The position numbers were made by a program, and so were the translations under genes. Under the pieces are notes generated by a model. It had not been told where the DNA came from, ran no database searches, and saw nothing but the letters and a program-made list of their open reading frames with translations. Shown here piece by piece: positions 1 to 5,940 of a stretch of DNA of 5,940 bases. Source of the DNA: an uncultured Porphyromonadaceae bacterium (GTDB lineage: Bacteria; Bacteroidota; Bacteroidia; Bacteroidales; Muribaculaceae). Position 1 is the stretch's first letter. Each line of letters starts with the position of its first letter. Location: positions 1-5,940 of the forward strand of contig CAMWZB010000073.1 of the NCBI GenBank assembly GCA_947178655.1, in the 5' to 3' direction.

Positions 1-1
1 C

Positions 2-61
2 CCCGGAGCCGTGTGCGACTGTGCTTCGGCATCATCGCCTCTCACTTCATTTTTGAGCTGA
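2..61 (+). CDS. thiG: Thiazole synthase ThiG, C-terminal tail only (5' part outside window)
   Basis: The frame starting at base 2 is open from the left edge to a TGA at 59-61 and gives a short tail ending in ASASSPLTSFLS. From memory, an SSPLTxFL-type ending is common at the C-terminus of ThiG, the enzyme that builds thiazole phosphate from deoxyxylulose 5-phosphate, dehydroglycine and ThiS-thiocarboxylate. The stop lies 4 nt before the thiH start, the same spacing as between thiH and thiF, which fits an operon, and ThiG and ThiH act as partners. Only 19 residues are visible and no catalytic residue is among them, so the call rests on the tail motif and the context. Of the other two frames, one stops at 54-56 with no recognisable peptide and the other runs into thiH out of frame. 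Confidence 0.68.
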   Translation, partial: PGAVCDCASASSPLTSFLS

Positions 62-65
62 TTGT

Positions 66-1175
66 ATGTTCTCGGAAGAATTAAAGAAATATTCCTGGGA
101 CGGCACCACGGCTGAGATTATGGCGATGACCGCTGCCGATGTCGAGCGTGCCTTGTCCAAAGAGCGCCTTGACGACCGCGACTTCATGGCTCTTATATCG
201 CCTGCCGCCGAGCCCTATCTCGAGCTTATGGCACAGCGCAGCCGCGCCATCACCGAGCGCCGTTTCGGAAAGACCATTTCGATATTCATACCGCTGTACA
301 TCACCAATTCATGCACCAATTCGTGTGTGTACTGCGGCTTCAACCGGCACAACAAATTTCCTCGTATCGTTCTCACCCCCGAGCAAATCGAGGCCGAGTG
401 CAAGGCCATAAAAGAGATGGGGCCCTTCGAGAATCTTCTCATCGTCACGGGTGAGAATCCTGCCGTCGCCGGTACTGACTACATAGAGAAAGCCCTGCAA
501 GTGTGCCGCCCCTATTTCAGCAACCTCACCATCGAGGTCATGCCGCTTTCGGCCGAGGACTACGCGCGCCTCACACGCTCGGGTCTGAACGGTGTGGTCT
601 GCTTTCAGGAGACCTACAACCGCGACCGGTACAAAATCTACCATCCGGCAGGCATGAAGTCGAAGTTCGAGTGGCGATGCGACGGTTTCGACCGGATGGG
701 TCAGGCCGGAGTCCACAAGATAGGTATGGGCGTGCTCATTGGACTTGAGGACTGGCGTACTGATGTCACCATGATGGCGCGTCATCTCACCTATCTGCGC
801 AGACACTATTGGAAAACGCGCTACTCCGTCAACTTCCCTCGTATGCGTCCGTCCGAGGCCGGATTTCAGCCTAACGTGGTGATGAGCGACCGCGAACTTG
901 CACAGCTCACCTTCGCGTTCCGCATATTCGACCCTGATGTCGACATATCATACTCGACACGCGAGGACCATCAGTTCCGCAACAACATGGCCACTCTCGG
1001 AGTCACCACCATGAGCGCCGGTTCGAAGACCGATCCGGGAGGCTATGCCTGCTATCCCGACTCGCTCGAGCAGTTCGCCATCAGCGATCCGACAGGCCCG
1101 CTGGCCGTCGCTGCCGACCTCCGTGCTCTCGGCCGAGAGCCTGTGTGGAAGGACTGGGACCGTATATTCGACTGA
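66..1175 (+). CDS. thiH: 2-iminoacetate synthase (tyrosine lyase) ThiH, radical SAM
   Basis: ThiH cleaves tyrosine with a 5'-deoxyadenosyl radical to give p-cresol and dehydroglycine (2-iminoacetate), which ThiG uses to make the thiazole ring. It is a cytosolic, oxygen-sensitive enzyme. The 369-residue product is close to the usual family length (about 370-380). The radical-SAM cluster motif CxxxCxxC is at C83, C87 and C90, followed by GFNRHNK. Further family signatures are the GENP stretch near residue 137, CFQETYNRDRY near 180, KIGMGVLIGLEDWR near 218, RHYWKTRYSVNFPRMRP near 249, SAGSKTDPGGY near 318 and the C-terminal PVWKDWDRIFD. The start at 66 lies 4 nt after the putative thiG stop and leaves the expected N-terminal extension before the barrel; there is no Shine-Dalgarno, as is usual in Bacteroidetes. 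ThiH rather than the glycine oxidase ThiO points to anaerobic thiazole synthesis. Confidence 0.97.
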   Translation: MFSEELKKYSWDGTTAEIMAMTAADVERALSKERLDDRDFMALISPAAEPYLELMAQRSRAITERRFGKTISIFIPLYITNSCTNSCVYCGFNRHNKFPRIVLTPEQIEAECKAIKEMGPFENLLIVTGENPAVAGTDYIEKALQVCRPYFSNLTIEVMPLSAEDYARLTRSGLNGVVCFQETYNRDRYKIYHPAGMKSKFEWRCDGFDRMGQAGVHKIGMGVLIGLEDWRTDVTMMARHLTYLRRHYWKTRYSVNFPRMRPSEAGFQPNVVMSDRELAQLTFAFRIFDPDVDISYSTREDHQFRNNMATLGVTTMSAGSKTDPGGYACYPDSLEQFAISDPTGPLAVAADLRALGREPVWKDWDRIFD

Positions 1176-1179
1176 CACT

Positions 1180-1878
1180 ATGACAGCAGACAGATATTCC
1201 AGGCAGATAATGCTTGATGCCATCGGTCCCGAGGGGCAGGAACGCATAGCCCGCGCATCGGTCCTCATCGTGGGGCTGGGCGGTCTTGGCGCTCCCGTTG
1301 CCACCTATCTTACCGGTGCCGGCGTGGGCCGGATAGGTCTGGCCGACGCCGATACGGTCAGCGAGTCGAATCTCCACCGCCAGACGCTCTATGCCGAAGG
1401 GCAGATCGGGATGCCCAAGACCGAAGCGGCCCGCGCACGGCTGGCCGCCATGTCGTCGCATACGGTCTTTGACCTATATCCCGAAGGACTTACATCCGGG
1501 AATGCCGACTCTATCGTGAGCCGCTATGATCTGGTGATGGACTGCTGCGACAACTTCACGACGCGCTTTCTGATTGATGACAGTTGCTCGCGGGCCGGGG
1601 TCCCATGGGTGCACGGAGCTATCGGCGAATTCGCCGGGCAGCTCAGCGTATTCAATCTTTCGGCCGGAGTCCGTTACTCCGATTTATATACCGACCGCGA
1701 TGCCATGTGCGCGCTTCCGCGCGTGACCGGCGGCGTGATAGGCCCTGTTCCCGGAGTCATCGGAGCCCTTCAGGCATCCGAGGCTCTCAAGATTCTCGCA
1801 GGCTTCGGCACTTCGTATGAAGGGCGGCTCTTCTGCATCGACCTGCTCTCTCTTCAGACATCGACAATAACATTCTGA
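1180..1878 (+). CDS. thiF: ThiS adenylyltransferase ThiF (HesA/MoeB/ThiF family), short form
   Basis: A 232-residue E1-like enzyme expected to adenylate the C-terminus of ThiS for sulfur transfer in thiazole synthesis. It has the RYSRQ start motif (R5-Q9), the nucleotide-binding GLGGLG (32-37), the DADTVSESNLHRQ segment (56-68, with N64, R67 and Q68), K80 and the DNFTTR motif with D124, so the ATP site looks intact. The frame is open further upstream to an ATG at 1045, but that extension overlaps thiH and lacks family similarity; the ATG at 1180 lies 4 nt after the thiH stop and puts RYSRQ in place. The region that in E. coli ThiF carries one zinc CxxC and the sulfur-relay cysteine is shortened to AMCALPRVTGGVIG, with only C177. 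The C-terminal CxxC is also missing and the protein ends at TITF. It is about 20 residues shorter than E. coli ThiF. A MoeB or HesA role is possible, but the operon favours ThiF. Confidence 0.9.
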   Translation: MTADRYSRQIMLDAIGPEGQERIARASVLIVGLGGLGAPVATYLTGAGVGRIGLADADTVSESNLHRQTLYAEGQIGMPKTEAARARLAAMSSHTVFDLYPEGLTSGNADSIVSRYDLVMDCCDNFTTRFLIDDSCSRAGVPWVHGAIGEFAGQLSVFNLSAGVRYSDLYTDRDAMCALPRVTGGVIGPVPGVIGALQASEALKILAGFGTSYEGRLFCIDLLSLQTSTITF

Positions 1879-1903
1879 TACACAAAAAATAAATTACATA
1901 GAT
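1879..1903 (+). promoter_or_regulatory. A-rich translation start region ahead of the methyltransferase
   Basis: The 25-nt gap between the thiF stop and the next ATG is very A/T-rich in an otherwise GC-rich operon and contains no Shine-Dalgarno motif. A-rich, SD-less leaders are typical of Bacteroidetes translation initiation. I see no hairpin or promoter motif in it, so I read it as a local ribosome-loading region rather than a new transcription unit. Confidence 0.4.
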
Positions 1904-2605
1904 ATGGGAAAAGGATTTGACCAGTATGCCGCTTCGTACGACGCATGGTTCCTTGACAATACCAACGTGCTCTATTCCGAAGTCGCCCTTGTGGCCGACA
2001 CCGTGAAAGATGCCGGACGTGTTCTCTCCGTAGGCTGCGGCAGCGGACTGTTTGAAAAAATTATGCGCGACGAGATGGGCATTGACATCCGCGACGGTGT
2101 CGAGCCTTCAGCGCCGATGGCCGAGATAGCCCGCAAGCGCGGTATGGAAGTCATTGAGGCTACGGCCGAGGACTTCGACTATCCTTCGGGACAGTTCGAC
2201 ACCATCCTTTTCAATGGCTCGCCGAGCTACATAACCGATCTTGACGCCGTTCTGGCCAAGGTGTACGCGGCGCTCCCTTCGGGCGGTCGGGTAGTGCTTG
2301 TGGATGTGCCCAAGGAGAGCTCCTACGGCTTGCTCTACAATCTTGCCAAGGCCGTCGGCACATGGGACCATCCGCTGCTTGAAGGCACATATCCTCCGAA
2401 TCCCTACCCGATAGAATTCGTCAACGTGGCTAACTGGCGCACTACCGCTGAAAAAATAGCCCTGCTTGAGAAGAACGGCTTCACAGGCATCGTATCGAGT
2501 CAGACGCTCACTCGTCACCCTCTCTGCTCCGACCTCGCGCTTGAAAAGCCCTCGGCCGGACATGACCGGGGCGACTATGTGGCTGTAACAGCATTCAAAC
2601 CATAA
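1904..2605 (+). CDS. Class I SAM-dependent methyltransferase of unknown substrate, in thiamine operon
   Basis: The 233-residue product is a complete Rossmann-fold methyltransferase of the Methyltransf_11/25 type. It opens with FDQYAASYDAWF, the usual N-terminal helix of small-molecule methyltransferases. SAM-binding motif I is VLSVGCGSG (40-48), the acidic ribose-binding residue is E67 in GVEPSAPM, then AEDFDY (88-93), the strand FDTILFNGSPSYI (98-110) and the post-strand ALPSGGRVVLVDVP (123-136). The C-terminal half holds a predicted lid (about 138-180) and ends in GDYVAVTAFKP. No signal peptide or membrane segment is seen, so it is probably cytosolic and acts on a small molecule. It sits 25 nt after thiF and 11 nt before tenA and is very likely co-transcribed with them, yet none of the standard steps of bacterial thiamine synthesis that I know needs a separate methyltransferase. 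The substrate is unknown. Confidence 0.88.
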   Translation: MGKGFDQYAASYDAWFLDNTNVLYSEVALVADTVKDAGRVLSVGCGSGLFEKIMRDEMGIDIRDGVEPSAPMAEIARKRGMEVIEATAEDFDYPSGQFDTILFNGSPSYITDLDAVLAKVYAALPSGGRVVLVDVPKESSYGLLYNLAKAVGTWDHPLLEGTYPPNPYPIEFVNVANWRTTAEKIALLEKNGFTGIVSSQTLTRHPLCSDLALEKPSAGHDRGDYVAVTAFKP

Positions 2606-2616
2606 AAGACAGTAAT

Positions 2617-3264
2617 ATGAAATGGAGCGAAGAGGCCCGGTCGGCCTCTGAACATATCTACAGTGCCATCCTCGAGCTGCCCTTCATCAAGGAGCTGGCA
2701 GCAGGCACACTCTCGCAGGAACGCTTCCTGCACTATATTCAGCAGGATAACCTGTACATCGACGACTATAGCCGCGTACTGGCGCACATAGCATCGCGTC
2801 TGGCCGACATCGACGACGTGGCCACGTTCCTCGAGTTCGCCGGCGACGGCGTGGCTATGGAGAAAGGCCTCCATGCCATGTACACCGCCAGGCAGGCTCC
2901 GGCCAAGAGTCCGGCATGCCTGTTCTATACGTCGCTGCTTAAGTCGCAGTCGGCCGAGGACGTGGCCGTTGAGGCCGCGGCCATCCTTCCCTGTTTCTGG
3001 ATATACCAGCGCGTTGGCGAGCACATTCTATCGGTGGCCAGTCTTGACGGCAATCCCTATGCCGACTGGATTAAAGCATATTCAGACCCGGCATTCGATG
3101 TGTCCACACGCCGGTGCATCGACCTGTGCGATCGCCTGGCCGAGCGGTCGACAGCCGAAGTCCGTCAGCGCATGACCGATATCTATGTGCAGTGCTCACG
3201 TCTGGAGTGGCTCTTCTGGGATTCGGCATACCGTCTTGGCAGCTGGCCCGAAGCCATAAAGTGA
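2617..3264 (+). CDS. tenA: Aminopyrimidine aminohydrolase TenA (thiaminase II family, TenA_C type)
   Basis: TenA hydrolyses 4-amino-5-aminomethyl-2-methylpyrimidine, a breakdown product of thiamine, to HMP, returning the pyrimidine to synthesis through ThiD. The 215-residue protein is slightly shorter than B. subtilis TenA and looks all-helical. Residues matching the known active site are D44 and Y47 in QQDNLYIDDY (42-51), Y104 in CLFYTSLL, the catalytic cysteine C126 in AILPCFWIY with Y130 just after it, and E197 in SRLEWLFWDSAY near the C-terminus. The cysteine at 126 places it in the TenA_C subgroup rather than the cysteine-less TenA_E group. The ATG at 2617 is 11 nt after the methyltransferase stop, without a Shine-Dalgarno. 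thiD follows after 21 nt, so the enzyme making HMP is encoded directly before the kinase that uses it. Confidence 0.95.
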   Translation: MKWSEEARSASEHIYSAILELPFIKELAAGTLSQERFLHYIQQDNLYIDDYSRVLAHIASRLADIDDVATFLEFAGDGVAMEKGLHAMYTARQAPAKSPACLFYTSLLKSQSAEDVAVEAAAILPCFWIYQRVGEHILSVASLDGNPYADWIKAYSDPAFDVSTRRCIDLCDRLAERSTAEVRQRMTDIYVQCSRLEWLFWDSAYRLGSWPEAIK

Positions 3265-3285
3265 CATCAAAGACAGACTACCGAC

Positions 3286-4101
3286 ATGAGATATAATACA
3301 GCTCTTACCATTGCCGGCTCCGACCCCTCGGGCGGCGCCGGACTGCAGGCCGACCTCAAGACGTTCTCGGCACTGGGTGTCTACGGGACGACGGTGATAG
3401 TCGCCGTGGTCGATGAGAATACAGCCGGGGTGTACGGCGTGCATCCCATACCTGTCGACTTCGTGCGCGGACAGATTCACTCTGTCCTCGATGACATCGG
3501 CGCCGATGCTGTCAAGATAGGCATGCTTCACGACTCTGAACTCATCCGCACCGTGCTGGCTACACTCAACGAGTACCCTGCGGTCTCAAACATAGTCCTT
3601 GACCCTGTGATGGTCGCTACTTCCGGCGACCCTCTGCTTCTGCCCGAAGCTGTCGCCACGCTGCGCGACGAACTCATCCCGCGAGCCCGTGTCATCACTC
3701 CGAACCTTCCCGAAGCATCCATGCTGCTGGGCCGCATAATCGACCACGGCGACCAGTTGGAGGATGCTGCCCGCGAGCTCTCGAGGCTCTCAGGCGCCCG
3801 AGTGTCAGTGATGCTCAAGGCCGGCCATCTCGCCGATGACCGCCTGACCGACATCTTCTACAACGCAGAGACAGACAAGTCGCTGAAACTTAGTTCGCCA
3901 CGCGTCGATACGGTCAATACGCACGGCACCGGGTGCACCCTTTCGTCGGCCATAGCCGCTTATCTCGCACTTGGCGCCGATCTCGACACCGCCGCCACCA
4001 AGGCCAAGGACTACATAGCTGCCGCTATCGCCGCCGGAGCCAAGTATGACATCGGCCACGGCCACGGTCCCGTCCACCACTTCTGGTGTGCGTGGAAGTG
4101 A
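3286..4101 (+). CDS. thiD: Hydroxymethylpyrimidine / phosphomethylpyrimidine kinase ThiD
   Basis: ThiD phosphorylates HMP twice to HMP-PP, the pyrimidine half that thiamine phosphate synthase joins to the thiazole. The 271-residue protein has the normal family length and a ribokinase-like fold. Visible signatures are ALTIAGSDPSGGAGLQADLK (6-25), which includes residues lining the pyrimidine site; E44, matching the HMP-contacting glutamate of Salmonella ThiD; VLDPVMVATSGD (104-115); ITPNLPEA (137-144); K178; and the anion-hole motif THGTGCTLSS with C217. It ends in GHGHGPVHHF plus WCAWK. HMP kinases overlap with pyridoxal kinases, but the operon position and E44 favour HMP. No fused ThiE or ThiM domain is present, so thiamine phosphate synthase must be encoded elsewhere, probably upstream. 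This is the last gene before the terminator. Confidence 0.97.
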   Translation: MRYNTALTIAGSDPSGGAGLQADLKTFSALGVYGTTVIVAVVDENTAGVYGVHPIPVDFVRGQIHSVLDDIGADAVKIGMLHDSELIRTVLATLNEYPAVSNIVLDPVMVATSGDPLLLPEAVATLRDELIPRARVITPNLPEASMLLGRIIDHGDQLEDAARELSRLSGARVSVMLKAGHLADDRLTDIFYNAETDKSLKLSSPRVDTVNTHGTGCTLSSAIAAYLALGADLDTAATKAKDYIAAAIAAGAKYDIGHGHGPVHHFWCAWK

Positions 4102-4142
4102 ATGGCTTGAGGCTGTCGTTCCTGATTCCTAAGATATCCGCT

Positions 4143-4192
4143 CGATTGCAGAACATTTTTTGTACAAATGTTTTGCAATCGGTTTTTTTTTT
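4143..4192 (+). terminator. Rho-independent terminator of the thiamine operon
   Basis: Arms 4143-4158 and 4166-4181 pair over 16 bp with a single G-U wobble (G4151 with T4173) around a 7-nt loop (4159-4165), and a run of ten T follows at 4183-4192. The stem is A/T-rich in the loop-proximal half and richer in G/C at its base, unusually long but otherwise a classic intrinsic terminator. It starts 41 nt after the thiD stop. The reverse strand has no comparable T run directly after the hairpin, so it should work mainly in the + direction. Confidence 0.92.
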
Positions 4193-4201
4193 GTATTTTT
4201 G
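4172..4201 (+). promoter_or_regulatory. Bacteroidetes-type promoter for the YccF-domain gene
   Basis: A TTTG at 4172-4175 and TATTTTTG at 4194-4201 match the -33 (TTTG) and -7 (TAnnTTTG) consensus of Bacteroidetes housekeeping promoters, with an 18-nt spacer. Transcription would start a few bases after 4201, giving a leader of about 25-30 nt before the ATG at 4237. The -33 element lies in the right arm of the preceding terminator, and the terminator's T run fills most of the spacer. T-rich DNA makes chance matches likely, but the exact match, the spacing and the distance to the start codon agree. Confidence 0.72.
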
Positions 4202-4236
4202 CGCTGAAAAACTTAATACTGATAAGCCCTAATCCC

Positions 4237-5940
4237 ATGAAAACATTTCTTAATATCATCTGGTACTTTCCCTATTTCGGCTTTTTGCTTGCCATCCCCA
4301 TGGCTTTGTTCGGCCTTTTCTGGTGCATAACTATTGTCGGCCTACCCCTTGGACTCGGCATGCTTCAGATAGCCAAATTCCTGCTCTTCCCACACACCCA
4401 CTCTCTCGTCTCAAAGAAGGAGGTTAACGCTCTCAGAGGACAGGAGCAAAATCCATTATGGCGCTTGTTCAACATCATCGTGACTATCCTGTATTTCCCG
4501 ATAGGACTGTTTGTCGCTGCCGCCTACCTGGGCGCGGCGCTTATTAACTTTATCACGATCATAGGCATTCCCAACGGTCTTGTGATAGTCAAGATGCTTG
4601 GCGCAGTGTTCAACCCTGTCAATAAAGTATGCGTGCCCGACTGCGTATCGGAACACATTCAGAAGTCGAAGGACGCGCAGCGTCTCAGCCGGTATACCGG
4701 TGATACTCCTCAGCCGGCCGGAGAGGGACGTCCTCTCACGGCCAATATCGTCGCTCCATCGAGCAGTCGGCCGGCAGCTGCGCCTGTACGCTCTTATGAT
4801 GAAGATCGCCTCAGGGAAGTTATAGCCAATCCGATGCTGTACAACGAGACTCTTGTCGAGCAGTGTCGCAAAGAACTGTCGGTGCGCGAGAACAGCGCGG
4901 AAGTGATGCCGATTGCCGAAGGCTACAGCGACGAAAAACTCGACGAAATCACATATTCCCCTGAAGAATATTCCGCCGAACTTGTCTACTGCGCCGGTAT
5001 CGTTCTTGAGCGTCGACGAAAAGAGCGTGCAGCCGAAGCAGCGCGCCGTGCAGCCGAGGCCGAGCAGCTCCGGCGTCAGGAGAGCGAGCGTCGGAAACAG
5101 GAGATGATGGCCGCTCTGAATAAGTGGAAATTCGTCATCATCGGAGGCGTTGTAGCTCTGCTGGCACTCTCTGTCCTGCTGTGGATCACTTCCGACGGAC
5201 ATCGGTTCGATGTGGCTGTTAAAGCATATGAGAACAATGACTATACGAAGGCGCTCAAGTATGCGTCCAAGATAACCAATCCGAAATCCAAATATTTCGA
5301 CGTCGCAACCGCTCTGGCATACAACAGTATGATTCTTGAAGAAGAGCCCGGGGAGGAATCGGTTGAAAGAGGCAATGACCTCATGGATCGCATGGACATG
5401 ATTATGGAACAGGAAAACGCGGCCTCTGCGCATCCATTCCTTGCGCGCTATTACAGCAAGATTCTATACGTTACGTCGACTGACAGCACCACCGAGCTGC
5501 TCACAGTGGCCCGGTTGCTGGAAACTGACAAAGAAAGCCGCTACACAGCCGGCGTGGCATATTTCCTTGCCCGTCAGTTTGACCAGGCGGAGGCTATTTT
5601 TGAGGATATTGCTTTCGAAAATGGTTCGTCAGGCGCGTATGCCTATATGGCTGTCATGAATATCTTCGGGCTGTGCTCCAATTCATCGCGTGAGCAGGGC
5701 TGGAATTATCTCGACAAAGCTCCCGCCATCGGCATGTATGCACTTCTGAAAGGAGACAAGGCGTTACGCACCGATGGTTCGTACCGTGATTGTCTTAAAG
5801 AAGCCAATTCCTATTATAGAGCTGTTGACGCTTCAGAGATAAAGCCCTGGCAGGACATGATCTATATGCGTCGCCGCGTTGTCACAAACTGTCTGGACCA
5901 ATATTCAGGTGACGGCTATAGTTTCACCGGCGGTACGTAC
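4237..5940 (+). CDS. YccF-domain membrane protein with TPR/Sel1-like C-terminal region (3' end outside window)
   Basis: From the ATG at 4237 the frame stays open for 568 codons to the window edge. Residues 1-135 form a YccF (DUF307) domain made of two similar hydrophobic halves: FLNIIW...CITIVGLPLG (4-39) and LFNIIV...FITIIGIPNG (77-114). A Pro/Ala/Ser-rich linker (about 155-187) leads to two short repeats (192-214 and 235-257), then an Arg/Glu/Ala-rich helix (258-291), possibly coiled-coil, and a further transmembrane helix (299-318). The rest is helical: TPR-like units near 324-346 and 436-460, then Sel1-like units from about 465. By the positive-inside rule the basic stretch before 299 should be cytoplasmic and the TPR part periplasmic. 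The gene has its own promoter, begins after a terminator and looks unrelated to thiamine synthesis. Plain YccF is about 150 residues; function is unknown, with a scaffold or envelope-complex role only a guess. Confidence 0.88.
   Translation, partial: MKTFLNIIWYFPYFGFLLAIPMALFGLFWCITIVGLPLGLGMLQIAKFLLFPHTHSLVSKKEVNALRGQEQNPLWRLFNIIVTILYFPIGLFVAAAYLGAALINFITIIGIPNGLVIVKMLGAVFNPVNKVCVPDCVSEHIQKSKDAQRLSRYTGDTPQPAGEGRPLTANIVAPSSSRPAAAPVRSYDEDRLREVIANPMLYNETLVEQCRKELSVRENSAEVMPIAEGYSDEKLDEITYSPEEYSAELVYCAGIVLERRRKERAAEAARRAAEAEQLRRQESERRKQEMMAALNKWKFVIIGGVVALLALSVLLWITSDGHRFDVAVKAYENNDYTKALKYASKITNPKSKYFDVATALAYNSMILEEEPGEESVERGNDLMDRMDMIMEQENAASAHPFLARYYSKILYVTSTDSTTELLTVARLLETDKESRYTAGVAYFLARQFDQAEAIFEDIAFENGSSGAYAYMAVMNIFGLCSNSSREQGWNYLDKAPAIGMYALLKGDKALRTDGSYRDCLKEANSYYRAVDASEIKPWQDMIYMRRRVVTNCLDQYSGDGYSFTGGTY
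4810..5007 (+). repeat. Two copies of a ~23-residue protein repeat, 43 residues apart
   Basis: Within the YccF-TPR protein, residues 192-214 and 235-257 share the pattern L-x-E-[VI]-x3-P-x2-Y-x3-L-V followed by C after one or two residues: LREVIANPMLYNETLVEQC against LDEITYSPEEYSAELVYC. The copies are divergent in DNA, so this is an old protein duplication and not a nucleotide repeat. Both look like short helical units; the second runs directly into the basic helix. Confidence 0.6.

Noticed and set aside
1..65. Possible TPP riboswitch or promoter ahead of thiH
   Set aside because: The 65 bases read best as a coding tail (ThiG-like) with a 4-nt gap; they are too short for a riboswitch and contain no TTTG/TAnnTTTG pair.
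309..806. 165-codon - strand frame, and the other antisense or alternate frames inside thiH, thiD, tenA and the methyltransferase gene
   Set aside because: All overlap strongly supported + strand genes and show no family motif; they are by-products of codon bias.
1045..1179. Upstream in-frame start for thiF giving 45 extra residues
   Set aside because: The extension lies wholly inside the 3' end of thiH plus the short gap, is Ser/Pro/Arg-rich and is not part of the family; the ATG at 1180 puts the conserved RYSRQ at the expected place.
2605..3276. The same 8-mer AAAGACAG just upstream of both tenA (2605-2612) and thiD (3269-3276)
   Set aside because: It lies at different distances from the two start codons (4 and 9 nt between) and is short enough to arise by chance in A-rich gaps; not pyrimidine-site-like or SD-like.
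1904..4101. Methyltransferase plus tenA plus thiD as a toxic thiamine-analogue (bacimethrin-like) cluster
   Set aside because: The neighbours are ordinary thiamine enzymes with intact catalytic residues, and no thymidylate-synthase-like or thiaminase I gene is seen, so nothing beyond the presence of a methyltransferase supports it.
4456..5433. Long open frame of 325 codons on the - strand
   Set aside because: It is antisense to the YccF-TPR gene, whose + frame has clear domains, a promoter and no stops. The antisense product is rich in His, Arg and Phe with no recognisable motif, as expected of a shadow frame in GC-rich DNA.

Overview
The window holds the 3' part of a thiamine (vitamin B1) biosynthesis operon, then a strong terminator, then the first 568 codons of an unrelated membrane-protein gene that runs off the right edge. 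All genes are on the + strand. The organism is most likely a Bacteroidales bacterium. Start codons lack Shine-Dalgarno sequences, the one clear promoter fits the Bacteroidetes TTTG / TAnnTTTG consensus, and thiG-thiH-thiF in this arrangement resembles gut Bacteroidetes thiamine operons. The fairly high GC would suit Muribaculaceae or a relative, but family-level placement is a guess. Use of the oxygen-sensitive radical-SAM enzyme ThiH, with no glycine oxidase (ThiO) in view, suggests an anaerobe.

Layout: the last codons of thiG (2-61); thiH, 2-iminoacetate synthase (66-1175); a short thiF, ThiS adenylyltransferase (1180-1878); an uncharacterised class I SAM methyltransferase (1904-2605); tenA, aminopyrimidine aminohydrolase (2617-3264); thiD, HMP/HMP-P kinase (3286-4101). 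Gaps between these genes are 4, 4, 25, 11 and 21 nt, so they probably share one transcript, which ends at a 16-bp hairpin plus T10 terminator (4143-4192). A promoter for the next gene overlaps the right arm of that hairpin. From 4237 to the window end runs an open frame for a YccF-domain membrane protein with a linker, a pair of short repeats, a charged helix, a further transmembrane helix and TPR/Sel1-like repeats.

How the genes fit together: ThiF adenylates the sulfur carrier ThiS, ThiH makes dehydroglycine from tyrosine, and ThiG assembles the thiazole from these plus deoxyxylulose phosphate. TenA recovers the pyrimidine HMP from degraded thiamine, and ThiD phosphorylates HMP to HMP-PP for joining to the thiazole. 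ThiS, ThiC and ThiE are not in the window; they, and any TPP riboswitch, would be expected upstream or elsewhere. The points most worth a second look are the ThiF that lacks its zinc and sulfur-relay cysteines, the methyltransferase of unknown function inside the thiamine operon, and the composite YccF-TPR protein with its internal repeats.
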